DNA of 10,583 nt from an uncultured Bacilli bacterium (GTDB lineage Bacteria > Bacillota_I > Bacilli_A > RF39 > UBA660). The first letter of the stretch is position 1; each line of letters opens with the position of its first letter. A program made the position numbers and the translations under genes. This document shows, in pieces, positions 1 to 7,474 of the stretch. The DNA lies in the NCBI GenBank assembly GCA_934099115.1, contig CAKOPK010000020.1:1-10583 (forward strand), given 5' to 3'. The notes under the pieces were generated by a model. The model did not search any database. It saw only the letters and a list, made by a program, of their open reading frames with translations, and was not told the DNA's origin.

Positions 1-533
1 TCTCTGAAGTAATCCATTGTCAAATTTAAATCACTGTCAAGATAATCTCCTCTTCGTATATGCACTGCCACAGTATTATCTTGCTTCACAATCTCCATAA
101 GTTCTTTTGCAGCTTCACTGTATTCTTCCTGAGGTTGAAACAATTCTCTTAACTCATCCTGATATTTCTGGAAATATTTGTCACTTTGCCAATATCCTAT
201 TAAAAGAACATCTTTTTCCTGCTTCATAATTTCAGGATGATATATAAAATTTCCATTTTCTTTGCAGATTTTTGTTCCAAATCCTATAGCAAATCTGCGT
301 CTTACCTTATTAAAAAATGCTCTGTTAATAAAATCTTTTTTATACAGATAACTTATTCGATCTTTATATTCTATTTTTAATTTGGTTATTCCAAGTTCTC
401 TTGTCATACCATTATCAGACATATAAGTATCAATATATAAATCTGCTTTATTTTCTTTTGCCACTGCATACGCTGTGGCATATGCAAACAATTGATTTCC
501 AAATCCACCCGTCATCTCGGATATTACTTTCAT
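1..533 (-). CDS. GT11 alpha-1,2-fucosyltransferase, N-terminal part (3' end beyond window)
   Basis: Translating from the ATG at 533 gives an open frame of 177 codons that leaves the window without a stop. The protein begins MKVISEMTGGFGNQLF and carries HIRRGDY at residues 158-164. The GGxGNQLF start and the HxRRGDY motif, which binds GDP-fucose, are hallmarks of family GT11. Known members transfer fucose from GDP-fucose in alpha-1,2 linkage, usually to galactose, on the cytoplasmic face while a polysaccharide repeat unit is assembled. Family members are around 280-300 residues, so roughly 60% is visible. A Shine-Dalgarno AGAGGA (541-546) lies seven bases before the ATG, and the gene follows the Gtf3-like gene by 25 bases in the same operon. 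The acceptor sugar cannot be read from sequence. Family assignment is secure; the alpha-1,2 linkage is inferred from the family. Confidence 0.93.
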   Translation of the reverse strand, partial: MKVISEMTGGFGNQLFAYATAYAVAKENKADLYIDTYMSDNGMTRELGITKLKIEYKDRISYLYKKDFINRAFFNKVRRRFAIGFGTKICKENGNFIYHPEIMKQEKDVLLIGYWQSDKYFQKYQDELRELFQPQEEYSEAAKELMEIVKQDNTVAVHIRRGDYLDSDLNLTMDYFR

Positions 534-558
534 TTATAATTCCTCTACTTTATAACAT

Positions 559-1596
559 TTATTTAAAAACTTTTTCAAACACTCTGTGTAAATATGTCCC
601 TTTTCTTATATTGGTTCCTATTTTTTCCAGCATTTCTTTATTAAAAGAGCCTGTCTCTCCCACTTTTTGAGACAGTTCCTGTAAATTTTTAATCGTAATT
701 CCACATTGATTCTCTCTCACAAAATCTGCCATTCCAGATTCTTCCCATACAATAACTGGTAACTGTGATGCCAGATATAATCCGCATTTATGTGAATTAT
801 TATATCTTAAATATTCTCCCAATCCACCTGCAATTTCATTTTTTCCCGTACCATCCCATACAAGTCCATAATCACAAAAGCTTATCGCCTCCGGCACTTT
901 TTCGGACGGTAATACTCCATGATAATGACATTGTTTCGGAAGTGGTTTTCTATTTGTATCTAATTTTCCCCACAATTCAAATTCAATATTATCATTTTCG
1001 TCTAAATTCCATAAAAATTCTGACTTATTTAAATTGCCTGCAAATGCAATCTTAATTTTTGAATCAAATTTCTTTTCTGCATTCTCCTGTATCCTATGAC
1101 ACGTGTCCTCATCTACCAGATAACCCCACACCCCCACCGGAAACATTTGTGAATCAATTCCAAACTTTTCAAAAAGTTTTATTGTGTTTTTATTGGGAGC
1201 TATAACCTTATCAGCCACTCCTATAAGTGATATTTCCTCTCTCATTCTTGTCTGAACTTCTTCAGCCTCAAAATTTCCATAACGGAACGCGTTAATGTCA
1301 TTCACAAAACATACTATCTGATACTTTTTTATTTTCTGCAATTTTTTTATTAATTTTATCTTAAATCCATTTTCCGGAATCGAAAAGAAAATATAATCAT
1401 TACTTCCCACTTTTCCCAATAAAAAAAATGTCAGATAGGGGATATCAAGTATTTTTAAGTATTTATTGCATTTTTTAGGCATATTCCATATTACTTTTGC
1501 ATCAAATTCACCTAATATATGGTATACATCACTAATCGCTTTTCCTGCTGCATCATATGTTTCTCCTGATCTTTGTCCTAATGCATATATTGCCAT
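559..1596 (-). CDS. Gtf3/WbbI-like sugar transferase (possible galactofuranosyl- or glucosyltransferase)
   Basis: This 345-residue soluble protein has the look of a GT-B glycosyltransferase. Its N-terminal half lacks strong motifs. The C-terminal nucleotide-sugar half starts near FAGNLNKSEFL (185-195), and a conserved block runs from WDG (247-249) through GGLGEYLRYNN (257-267) to LYLASQLPVIVW (273-284). That block resembles the streptococcal Gtf3 glucosyltransferases and the WbbI-type beta-1,6-galactofuranosyltransferases. It would add one sugar to a lipid-linked repeat unit at the inner membrane face. The start is well supported: AAGGAG (1605-1610) sits eight bases before the ATG. It follows the AlgX-like gene by 24 bases and precedes the fucosyltransferase by 25, so its product may be the acceptor for fucose. 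Donor sugar is not determinable; the galactofuranose reading is a family-level guess. Confidence 0.8.
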   Translation of the reverse strand: MAIYALGQRSGETYDAAGKAISDVYHILGEFDAKVIWNMPKKCNKYLKILDIPYLTFFLLGKVGSNDYIFFSIPENGFKIKLIKKLQKIKKYQIVCFVNDINAFRYGNFEAEEVQTRMREEISLIGVADKVIAPNKNTIKLFEKFGIDSQMFPVGVWGYLVDEDTCHRIQENAEKKFDSKIKIAFAGNLNKSEFLWNLDENDNIEFELWGKLDTNRKPLPKQCHYHGVLPSEKVPEAISFCDYGLVWDGTGKNEIAGGLGEYLRYNNSHKCGLYLASQLPVIVWEESGMADFVRENQCGITIKNLQELSQKVGETGSFNKEMLEKIGTNIRKGTYLHRVFEKVFK

Positions 1597-1620
1597 TACA
1601 CTTTCTCCTTTTTACTGATA

Positions 1621-2913
1621 TCAATAATCTATCATCATAACCAGATCTGGATTTAATTGTTCTACTATATAATTCAATTTTTCCGGTTCATCATAATAAT
1701 AAGTATAATCCACTTTTTCCGTATCCAATGCTAAATATGAGGCAATGTACCAGCCAAATGATGACGAAATAATTAGTATTCTTTTTCCGGCATTATCAGT
1801 CTCCATCAGATTTTCTATTTCCGCCAAATAACTATTCCGGATTCGATTTGCCATATAAATAGTCAATACGGTTGATCTTGCATCTGTATCTGCCATCTTC
1901 ATATCCATGCATGATTGTTCAAAGGAACCTCTATATTCTTCGTTTCTATATGCATCCATAAAATGAAGATTTGTATCAAAATTGGGAAGCAGTAAATCTA
2001 CATCATCCGGCCAATCCAGATTATGTGTCTCATATGTATGAACTGCATAATTGTCTATATTATAATAAGAATCAATATCATATTGATAATCATACATTTC
2101 ATTCAAATGATTCGCAATCAGCCCCGTTGCCTGAAAAGCTGTATTCACCGTCCAATGTCCGTCTGATACATAAAAACCATCATTTGTGTCAAATCCATCC
2201 TCATCCAATGCTTTTCTTAAATCAAACACTTTTATCTCTTGCTGTTGAAGTAACTCCAATAATTGATCTGCATTCTCATTTTCATAGGCGGATGCCCCCC
2301 AGGGAACCTGTGTCTTACTGGCATCTACTTTATATGGTAATTGTACAAATAAAAAATCTGCATCATTTGCCGCTGCACTTTCTGCTATAGCCAAAACTTT
2401 ATTTGACTTTTCTGTCATATCAGCCAGTTCTGTAGACGTATATTTTGATCCGGTATTTAAAATGTAATCTGTACCATCTTCTCTCGCATAAACGATTTCC
2501 CATCCAAAAATTTTATCTGTTATTTTACTTATATTTTCAAGAGGAATATATCCTATAAATTTTTTGTTTGTATATGTTGTAATGTTATTTTCTATTTCAG
2601 ATACTTTATTTTCGATTTTCTCTGCCATAGATGTTCTTAACTTTTCTTCATTTTTATCATCTGGAATATTTTCATAAATCTTCTCCAGTACAGCCAATTC
2701 TTCTGATGGAATTTCTGCCTTTTCTTTTGGCTGTTTCTCCTGAAGATCTCCCCATGAATAGTCTGCGATAATTCTCAATATTGGAGAGTCTAAATTAAAT
2801 TTATTTACCAAAAGCAATTTTGCAAACAAACGAACCCCTACCAACACCATTGCCACACAGCACAATCCTATTATGATGTTTGTAATCCACTGTTCTAACG
2901 TGTTTTTTTTCAT
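1621..2913 (-). CDS. Membrane-anchored AlgX/AlgJ/DHHW-like SGNH protein, partner of the MBOAT acyltransferase
   Basis: The 430-residue protein has one N-terminal membrane segment (about 13-36), a charged, probably helical stretch (60-115), and then an extracytoplasmic SGNH-hydrolase-like domain from about 175 to the end. Visible family marks are DFLFVQLPYKVD (186-197), DGHW (251-254) supplying the Asp/His pair, and ISSSFGWY (382-389) where the catalytic serine is expected (S385). In AlgX/AlgJ and DHHW proteins, this domain takes the acyl group delivered by an MBOAT protein and puts it on polysaccharide hydroxyls outside the membrane. The MBOAT gene lies 12 bases upstream, which supports the pairing. 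The residue before the nucleophile is Ser instead of the usual Asp (GDS) or Thr (GTS). The ATG has AAAGGA ahead of it, overlapping the MBOAT stop, and is followed by a run of eight A. Family call is firm; acetate as the group and polysaccharide as acceptor are inferred. Confidence 0.82.
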   Translation of the reverse strand: MKKNTLEQWITNIIIGLCCVAMVLVGVRLFAKLLLVNKFNLDSPILRIIADYSWGDLQEKQPKEKAEIPSEELAVLEKIYENIPDDKNEEKLRTSMAEKIENKVSEIENNITTYTNKKFIGYIPLENISKITDKIFGWEIVYAREDGTDYILNTGSKYTSTELADMTEKSNKVLAIAESAAANDADFLFVQLPYKVDASKTQVPWGASAYENENADQLLELLQQQEIKVFDLRKALDEDGFDTNDGFYVSDGHWTVNTAFQATGLIANHLNEMYDYQYDIDSYYNIDNYAVHTYETHNLDWPDDVDLLLPNFDTNLHFMDAYRNEEYRGSFEQSCMDMKMADTDARSTVLTIYMANRIRNSYLAEIENLMETDNAGKRILIISSSFGWYIASYLALDTEKVDYTYYYDEPEKLNYIVEQLNPDLVMMIDY

Positions 2914-2925
2914 ATGACTTTTCCT

Positions 2926-4332
2926 TTAAAAATTAAAATATATAAATGGATTATAAGCAGACACTACACATTTTGCCACACATAATATAAATATTGGTAA
3001 TGCTAAAATACTTCTTATATTTTTCCTGCATTGTTCTGTTAATCGAAGCTTATCTGCTATCCACCTGCTTATCGGAAGAGTAAATATACAAGCCGCAACA
3101 AAAAGCAGCCAGCTTCCGTTTATTGCTTCTACTGCCTCTGAGTCCAAAATAACACCTGATTTTCCAAACATCTCAGAAATATATTTTAATGCCAGAGCGA
3201 AATTATCAGCTCTAAAAATAACCCAAAGTAAATTTACCCAAAAAATAGTATAAATATGTCCAAATCCCTTTATACCATCTGTCAGTTTTAATTTTCGCTC
3301 AATCATCAACAGGCAGAAATAGCCAAGTCCCCATACAATAAACGTCCAATTAGCACCATGCCATATTCCTGTTAATAACCATACAAGGAACGTATTCCAG
3401 AACACTTTTACTGCGCTTACTCTGCTTCCGCCTAATGGAATATACACATAATCCCGAAACCAGCTTGACAGCGATATATGCCACCGTTTCCAAAACTCTG
3501 TAATGCTTTTTGATATATATGGATAGTTGAAATTCTCCTGAAAATGGAAACCAAATGCTTTACCAAGACCAATAGCCATATCTGAATACCCTGAAAAATC
3601 ATAATAAATTTGTGCAGTATACGCAAACGCGCCAATCCACGCTGCAACAACAGATATCTCACTTTGTTTTGACAAATAAAACATATTATCAGCAATCATT
3701 CCCATATAGTTCGAAAAAATTACTTTTTTTCCAAGTCCCCAGCAAAAACGAATGATTCCATCATTAAAATCCATTCTGTTCTCCTGTCTTGAATCAATTT
3801 CTTCCGCAATCTGCGAATAACGTACAATCGGACCTGCTATTAATTGAGGAAACATTGCAACATATAACGCAAACTTATATAGCTTTTTCTGAGCTCCTAC
3901 TTTACCATAATACACATCAAAGATATAGCTTAAAATCTGAAAAGTAAAAAAAGATATTCCAATTGGTAATGCAATCTCTGGAATATTCCATTTACCTCCT
4001 ACTAAATAATTTATATTTTTTAAAACAAATGTTAGGTATTTAAAATAAAAAATAATACCAATATTAACCACCACAGAACAGATAAGCCATACTTTCTTAT
4101 GTGCTTTTTCCTTTTCCATTTGTAATGAAATAATCCAATTTATTATAATGGAAAAAAGCATCAGGAATACAAATACAGGTTCTCCCCACGCATAAAAGAA
4201 CAAACTTGCCAATAGTAAAAAGATATTTCGAAATTCTCTATTGCATCTTTTGTTTCTTGTCCACGGATTATAGTAAATGCATAATGTAATTGGCAAAAAC
4301 AAAAATAAAAAAACAGAAGATGAAAATAACAT
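2926..4332 (-). CDS. MBOAT family O-acyltransferase (AlgI/DltB-like)
   Basis: This 468-residue polytopic membrane protein has the typical length and motif order of bacterial MBOAT enzymes: LPIGISFFTFQ (122-132), FPQLIAGPIVR (161-171), YDFSGYSDMAIG (244-255), FWKRWHISLSSWFRDY (280-295) and GIWHGANWTF (322-331). H325 in the WHGANW block matches the invariant MBOAT catalytic histidine. AlgI-type members carry acyl groups, usually acetyl, across the membrane and hand them to an extracytoplasmic SGNH partner, here the next gene. DltB, which handles D-alanine, is the alternative, but no dltA or dltC is present, and the following AlgX/DHHW-like gene favours polysaccharide acylation. The ATG directly abuts the upstream TAA. 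Its AAGGAG lies inside the last codons of the upstream AT3 gene, about seven bases before the start, which indicates translational coupling. Confidence 0.93.
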   Translation of the reverse strand: MLFSSSVFLFLFLPITLCIYYNPWTRNKRCNREFRNIFLLLASLFFYAWGEPVFVFLMLFSIIINWIISLQMEKEKAHKKVWLICSVVVNIGIIFYFKYLTFVLKNINYLVGGKWNIPEIALPIGISFFTFQILSYIFDVYYGKVGAQKKLYKFALYVAMFPQLIAGPIVRYSQIAEEIDSRQENRMDFNDGIIRFCWGLGKKVIFSNYMGMIADNMFYLSKQSEISVVAAWIGAFAYTAQIYYDFSGYSDMAIGLGKAFGFHFQENFNYPYISKSITEFWKRWHISLSSWFRDYVYIPLGGSRVSAVKVFWNTFLVWLLTGIWHGANWTFIVWGLGYFCLLMIERKLKLTDGIKGFGHIYTIFWVNLLWVIFRADNFALALKYISEMFGKSGVILDSEAVEAINGSWLLFVAACIFTLPISRWIADKLRLTEQCRKNIRSILALPIFILCVAKCVVSAYNPFIYFNF

Positions 4333-5364
4333 TTATGATCTCCTTATAATCAATCGATTTATATTCGCAATAATTACCTTTTCAGCAATGTTATGAATAA
4401 GAATCGCTGCAAATATGATTATTACGATAGCAGTACTCAGATAATATACTGATGCTCTATTTTTCATACCCATTTGACCAAGTATTTGAAATACAGGAAA
4501 ATGAACCAAATATACAGTAAAACTATACGCACTGATTTTCTCAATAACTTTTGTGAATATTTCATTTTTTATCTGCACTTTGCTTCCTAAAATAATAAAG
4601 GCAGCTGCAAACAATCCCCAGGTAATTCGATTTGATTTTTCCATAAAAATCATGATTGCAATAACTACTATACACAACATCAAATATATACTTTCCTTTT
4701 TTTCTTTCACCGCATACCATGTACTGATTCCAATCATGAAAATCATAAGATTAAAAAATGGAGTATCTCCAGAAAGTAACTCAGCCTGTGGAATATTTAT
4801 CTTTATAAGCAGACTTTGCAATATTTGTTTTATCCCATAACACCCTACAACAGATATCAACAACATATAAATTGACCTTTTATAATTACTTGTGATTTTT
4901 TTCAACAATGGCGCAATAAGATAAAAAAACATAAAACAACTAATTGTCCATAATCCCCATAAATCATTCCAATAATAATAATCATTAGATGGCAGGATTG
5001 TATTTAAGCACATAAAATATCGAAGCCAACCTAAATGTAATAAATTATCTGTCGGCATCTGCCTAAACAATTTATCCCATATTATAATTCCAATAATTAG
5101 AATTATATAATATTCAGGTAATATGCGTATTAAACGTTTTTGATAAAATTTTTTTACAGACTGAGTATGCTCCAGCGATTCCATAATAAGGTATCCGCTT
5201 AAAACAAAAAAAATTGCAACACCATATTGCCCATTTGGAAAAGAGTAGGGCAACGGTATATATATAGGTATATGAACAAGCAAAACCATTACCATAGCTA
5301 TAATTCTTAATACATCCATCATTATATTTCTATTCAATCTGTCTATTTCATTCCCGCCACTCAT
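4333..5364 (-). CDS. Acyltransferase-3 family membrane protein (OafA-like), third of three
   Basis: A 343-residue integral membrane protein with about ten hydrophobic segments and no fused SGNH domain. It has the best textbook AT3 features of the three: the R-X10-H motif (R20, H31), GVAIFFVLSGYLI (48-60), RLIRILPEYY (77-86) and a C-terminal YSFTVYLVHFP (280-290). AT3 enzymes take acyl groups, commonly acetyl from acetyl-CoA, and modify sugars of lipid-linked or exported polysaccharide. The start at 5364 has GGGAG (5374-5378) nine bases ahead, lying within the last codons of the upstream AT3 gene and separated from its stop by one base. The internal Met codons 15-16 would remove sequence close to the R-X10-H motif and have weaker context. 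Acyl group and target sugar are unknown. Confidence 0.9.
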   Translation of the reverse strand: MSGGNEIDRLNRNIMMDVLRIIAMVMVLLVHIPIYIPLPYSFPNGQYGVAIFFVLSGYLIMESLEHTQSVKKFYQKRLIRILPEYYIILIIGIIIWDKLFRQMPTDNLLHLGWLRYFMCLNTILPSNDYYYWNDLWGLWTISCFMFFYLIAPLLKKITSNYKRSIYMLLISVVGCYGIKQILQSLLIKINIPQAELLSGDTPFFNLMIFMIGISTWYAVKEKKESIYLMLCIVVIAIMIFMEKSNRITWGLFAAAFIILGSKVQIKNEIFTKVIEKISAYSFTVYLVHFPVFQILGQMGMKNRASVYYLSTAIVIIIFAAILIHNIAEKVIIANINRLIIRRS

Positions 5365-5365
5365 A

Positions 5366-6373
5366 TTATTTTTCTCCCAAAAGTAGTATTCTGGTTATCT
5401 TAGTTTTTTTCATAAACATGGTAATAATCAGTGTTCCAACTAATAAAAAAATAAAAATCAATATAACTGCTAACGGATATGATATACCCGACCATGAAAT
5501 TAACTTCATATATATTCCTGCATTATAGATTGGTCCAAATAAAATACACCAATGAACCGCATATATCGGCAATGTGTTTTTTCCAATTTCAATTATCCAT
5601 TTTTTTAATTTTACAGGCATTATCTTTTTTGTAAAATAACACAAATAACAAACTGCAAAAACCATAATTATTCCTTGTACCTGCTTTGGAATATCTCCTC
5701 CTGCCACAATCGCAATAATCAAAATTACCATTGCATCAATGATAACCACACCTGCTGCCTTAAAAAGTACTTTGTTATCTTTTAGCCATTCCATCTTATT
5801 AAATATAAACCATCCAAATAAAAACCATAAATAGAACCATACACTGACACTTTCATTTACATATGGAATCTTTCCTAATATGTATACAAGCCATATAGAA
5901 CCTGTCAGAAGAATGCCTAATAATATTCTCTTCTGTTTTTTTAAGTACTTTTGAGCCATGCAATAAAGACTGTTTACCACAAATAGTACAAAAAAGAAAA
6001 CAAACAAAAAACGTAAAAACCAAAAATTAGATTTATATACAGCCTCATAAAATAATTTCAAATTCCACTCTTCCTTACAAACTACTGTGTTCAATATTAA
6101 GTAAATCTCAGACCAGCACAGATATGGAACTAATAATCTTAATGTTTTCTTTTTCAAAAAAACAATTGGTTCATTTGTTGGAAATGAATACCCGGCCGTT
6201 ATTCCACTAATAAACATCAATAGTGTCATCTGAAAATTAATAATCAACTCATATAGCCAATTATCTGTTGGGACATCCTGCCATGCTGATAATATTGCAT
6301 GTCCCAATATAACAATCAGTATTGCTACACCACGTGTTAAATCAAGAGTCTCATTTCTTTTTTTTTCGTTCAC
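5366..6373 (-). CDS. Acyltransferase-3 family membrane protein, second of three (GTG start preferred)
   Basis: The membrane protein is 335 residues if the GTG at 6373 is used, or 341 from the ATG at 6391. I prefer the GTG: GGAGGAG (6381-6387) stands exactly seven bases before it, whereas the ATG directly follows the previous gene's TAG with no ribosome site. In the 335-residue numbering, R-X10-H is R14/H25 within LDLTRGVAILIVILGH, followed by MFISGITAGYSF and LRLLVPYLCW. A late histidine lies in LPIYAVHWCILFG. The NFWFLRFLFVFF stretch recalls NolL-like/COG3594 fucose acetylase relatives, which is tempting beside a fucosyltransferase gene but unproven. Its predicted role is O-acylation of a sugar in the repeat unit. 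A run of nine A falls in codons 3-6, a possible slippage site. The stop is one base before the next AT3 start. Confidence 0.87.
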   Translation of the reverse strand: MNEKKRNETLDLTRGVAILIVILGHAILSAWQDVPTDNWLYELIINFQMTLLMFISGITAGYSFPTNEPIVFLKKKTLRLLVPYLCWSEIYLILNTVVCKEEWNLKLFYEAVYKSNFWFLRFLFVFFFVLFVVNSLYCMAQKYLKKQKRILLGILLTGSIWLVYILGKIPYVNESVSVWFYLWFLFGWFIFNKMEWLKDNKVLFKAAGVVIIDAMVILIIAIVAGGDIPKQVQGIIMVFAVCYLCYFTKKIMPVKLKKWIIEIGKNTLPIYAVHWCILFGPIYNAGIYMKLISWSGISYPLAVILIFIFLLVGTLIITMFMKKTKITRILLLGEK

Positions 6374-6387
6374 GAAACGTCTCCTCC
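6371..6387 (-). promoter_or_regulatory. Ribosome binding site fixing a GTG start for the second AT3 gene
   Basis: On the minus strand, GGAGGAG (6387 to 6381) is followed by seven bases and GTG (6373-6371). The alternative ATG (6391-6389) directly abuts the preceding TAG and would place this purine block inside the coding sequence as WRRR codons, which suggests those codons are untranslated leader. Confidence 0.78.
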
Positions 6388-6391
6388 ACAT

Positions 6392-7474
6392 CTATTTTTT
6401 TATTTCAAGCCATTCCGCAATTTTCGTTTTTTGACCGAAATATCCGTTCAAAATTTTTTTATAAATATCTTTTAGTTTTCCTGCTATAAATCCGGCAAAA
6501 AAATTTTCTATTTTCCCTAATATACATTTTCTTAATTCTTCTATTATAACACATATCATAACCACCATTAAAAGGTATATTATAATGATCAAAAACAAAT
6601 ACCATTTTTCATTATACGAATTAAGATCAATCTTCTTACCTATAAGGAATTGGATATAAGGTGAAAAAACATAAACTGCTAATACATTTCCAGCTAATTG
6701 ATTGATTACTTTATTATAAAAATCCAATTGTTTAAAATATAAAAACAGTAAAACTGCTGATACAACAATAAAAATAGAACAATCTCTTGACCACAATGTA
6801 GATATATTTCCCTTAATTTCTGATGTAACAAAATTAAGAATAAATGTTACCAGTACATTCATGATAAATAAGAACAATATTCTATTTTTTCTTAATATTT
6901 TTTCTCCTTCAAAAGACGCAATATACCGTCCGATCAGATACATAATAATCATTTGTATCAAACCCTTACCGCCATCCTGCATAATTTCAAAATAGAAGAA
7001 TGTCGGAATAACAGAAAAAAGTAACAGTAACACCAAAAGAAGTTTCCGTGCCTGTGACTTTTTCATCATATTCATAATTTTATTAATAAAAGGTGAAAGA
7101 ATCACTAGAAAAAAATAACATGATAAAAACCAGTATTTTCTTGATATAATGGGAAAAAGTGCCTGAATCATCTGTTTCCCACCAATTTTTTCACCAAAAC
7201 AGCTATAAATCATCAAGCCGATAATGTCATAAAAAATCACCATCAAATCCAGCCGAATTAATTTCTTCCATTCTAACCGTATACTAAAATATCCTGAAAT
7301 TAAAATAAAGCATGAAACCCCAACATTAAACAAACTATCCGATGCCATCCTCAATATAGCTGTGGATGAAGAAAGATTCTGTTCGATCACACCCAATGAA
7401 TGCATATACATTATTCCAAGAATACTTATAATTCTCAACAGTTCAAAAGATGAATTTCTATTTGTTTCTGGCAT
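6392..7474 (-). CDS. Acyltransferase-3 family membrane protein, first of three
   Basis: A 360-residue polytopic membrane protein. The N-terminus SSFELLRIISILGIMYMH contains the AT3 R-X10-H motif (R14, H25). FNVGVSCFILISGYFS (49-64) and KYWFLSCYFFLVILSPFIN (113-131) match the subgroup of AT3 proteins often encoded in capsule and O-antigen clusters. The predicted function is transfer of an acyl, probably acetyl, group to a polysaccharide sugar; donor and target are not visible. The ATG shares one base with the stop of the upstream GT4 gene (TAATG). AGGGAGA (7481-7487), inside the last codons of that gene, serves as its ribosome site, so translation is coupled. It ends in an A-rich stretch and TAG, immediately before the next gene's ribosome site. 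It is clearly divergent from the other two AT3 proteins, so this is not a recent tandem duplication. Confidence 0.88.
   Translation of the reverse strand: MPETNRNSSFELLRIISILGIMYMHSLGVIEQNLSSSTAILRMASDSLFNVGVSCFILISGYFSIRLEWKKLIRLDLMVIFYDIIGLMIYSCFGEKIGGKQMIQALFPIISRKYWFLSCYFFLVILSPFINKIMNMMKKSQARKLLLVLLLLFSVIPTFFYFEIMQDGGKGLIQMIIMYLIGRYIASFEGEKILRKNRILFLFIMNVLVTFILNFVTSEIKGNISTLWSRDCSIFIVVSAVLLFLYFKQLDFYNKVINQLAGNVLAVYVFSPYIQFLIGKKIDLNSYNEKWYLFLIIIIYLLMVVMICVIIEELRKCILGKIENFFAGFIAGKLKDIYKKILNGYFGQKTKIAEWLEIKK

Noticed and set aside
401..2390. Plus-strand open frames at 401-670, 765-1055 and 1971-2390
   Set aside because: They lie antisense to well-supported genes (GT11, Gtf3-like and AlgX-like), show no family motifs, and have the His/Tyr/Leu/Ile-rich make-up of AT-rich shadow frames.
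3432..3695. Minus-strand 87-codon frame inside the MBOAT gene
   Set aside because: It is an alternative frame of the MBOAT coding sequence over its most conserved motifs, with no ribosome site of note.
2926..4332. Reading the MBOAT gene as dltB of teichoic acid D-alanylation
   Set aside because: No dltA, dltC or DltD-type neighbour is visible, while glycosyltransferases, AT3 genes and an AlgX/DHHW-like protein surround it, so polysaccharide O-acylation fits better.
4553..4840. Plus-strand frame antisense to the third AT3 gene
   Set aside because: It is a shadow of a membrane-protein gene; its hydrophobic composition merely mirrors the coding strand.
4333..7474. The AT3 genes as a Wzy polymerase or Wzx flippase misread from their membrane segments
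   Set aside because: All three have the AT3 R-X10-H motif in the first membrane segment and the following SGY/SGI loop, which polymerases and flippases lack.
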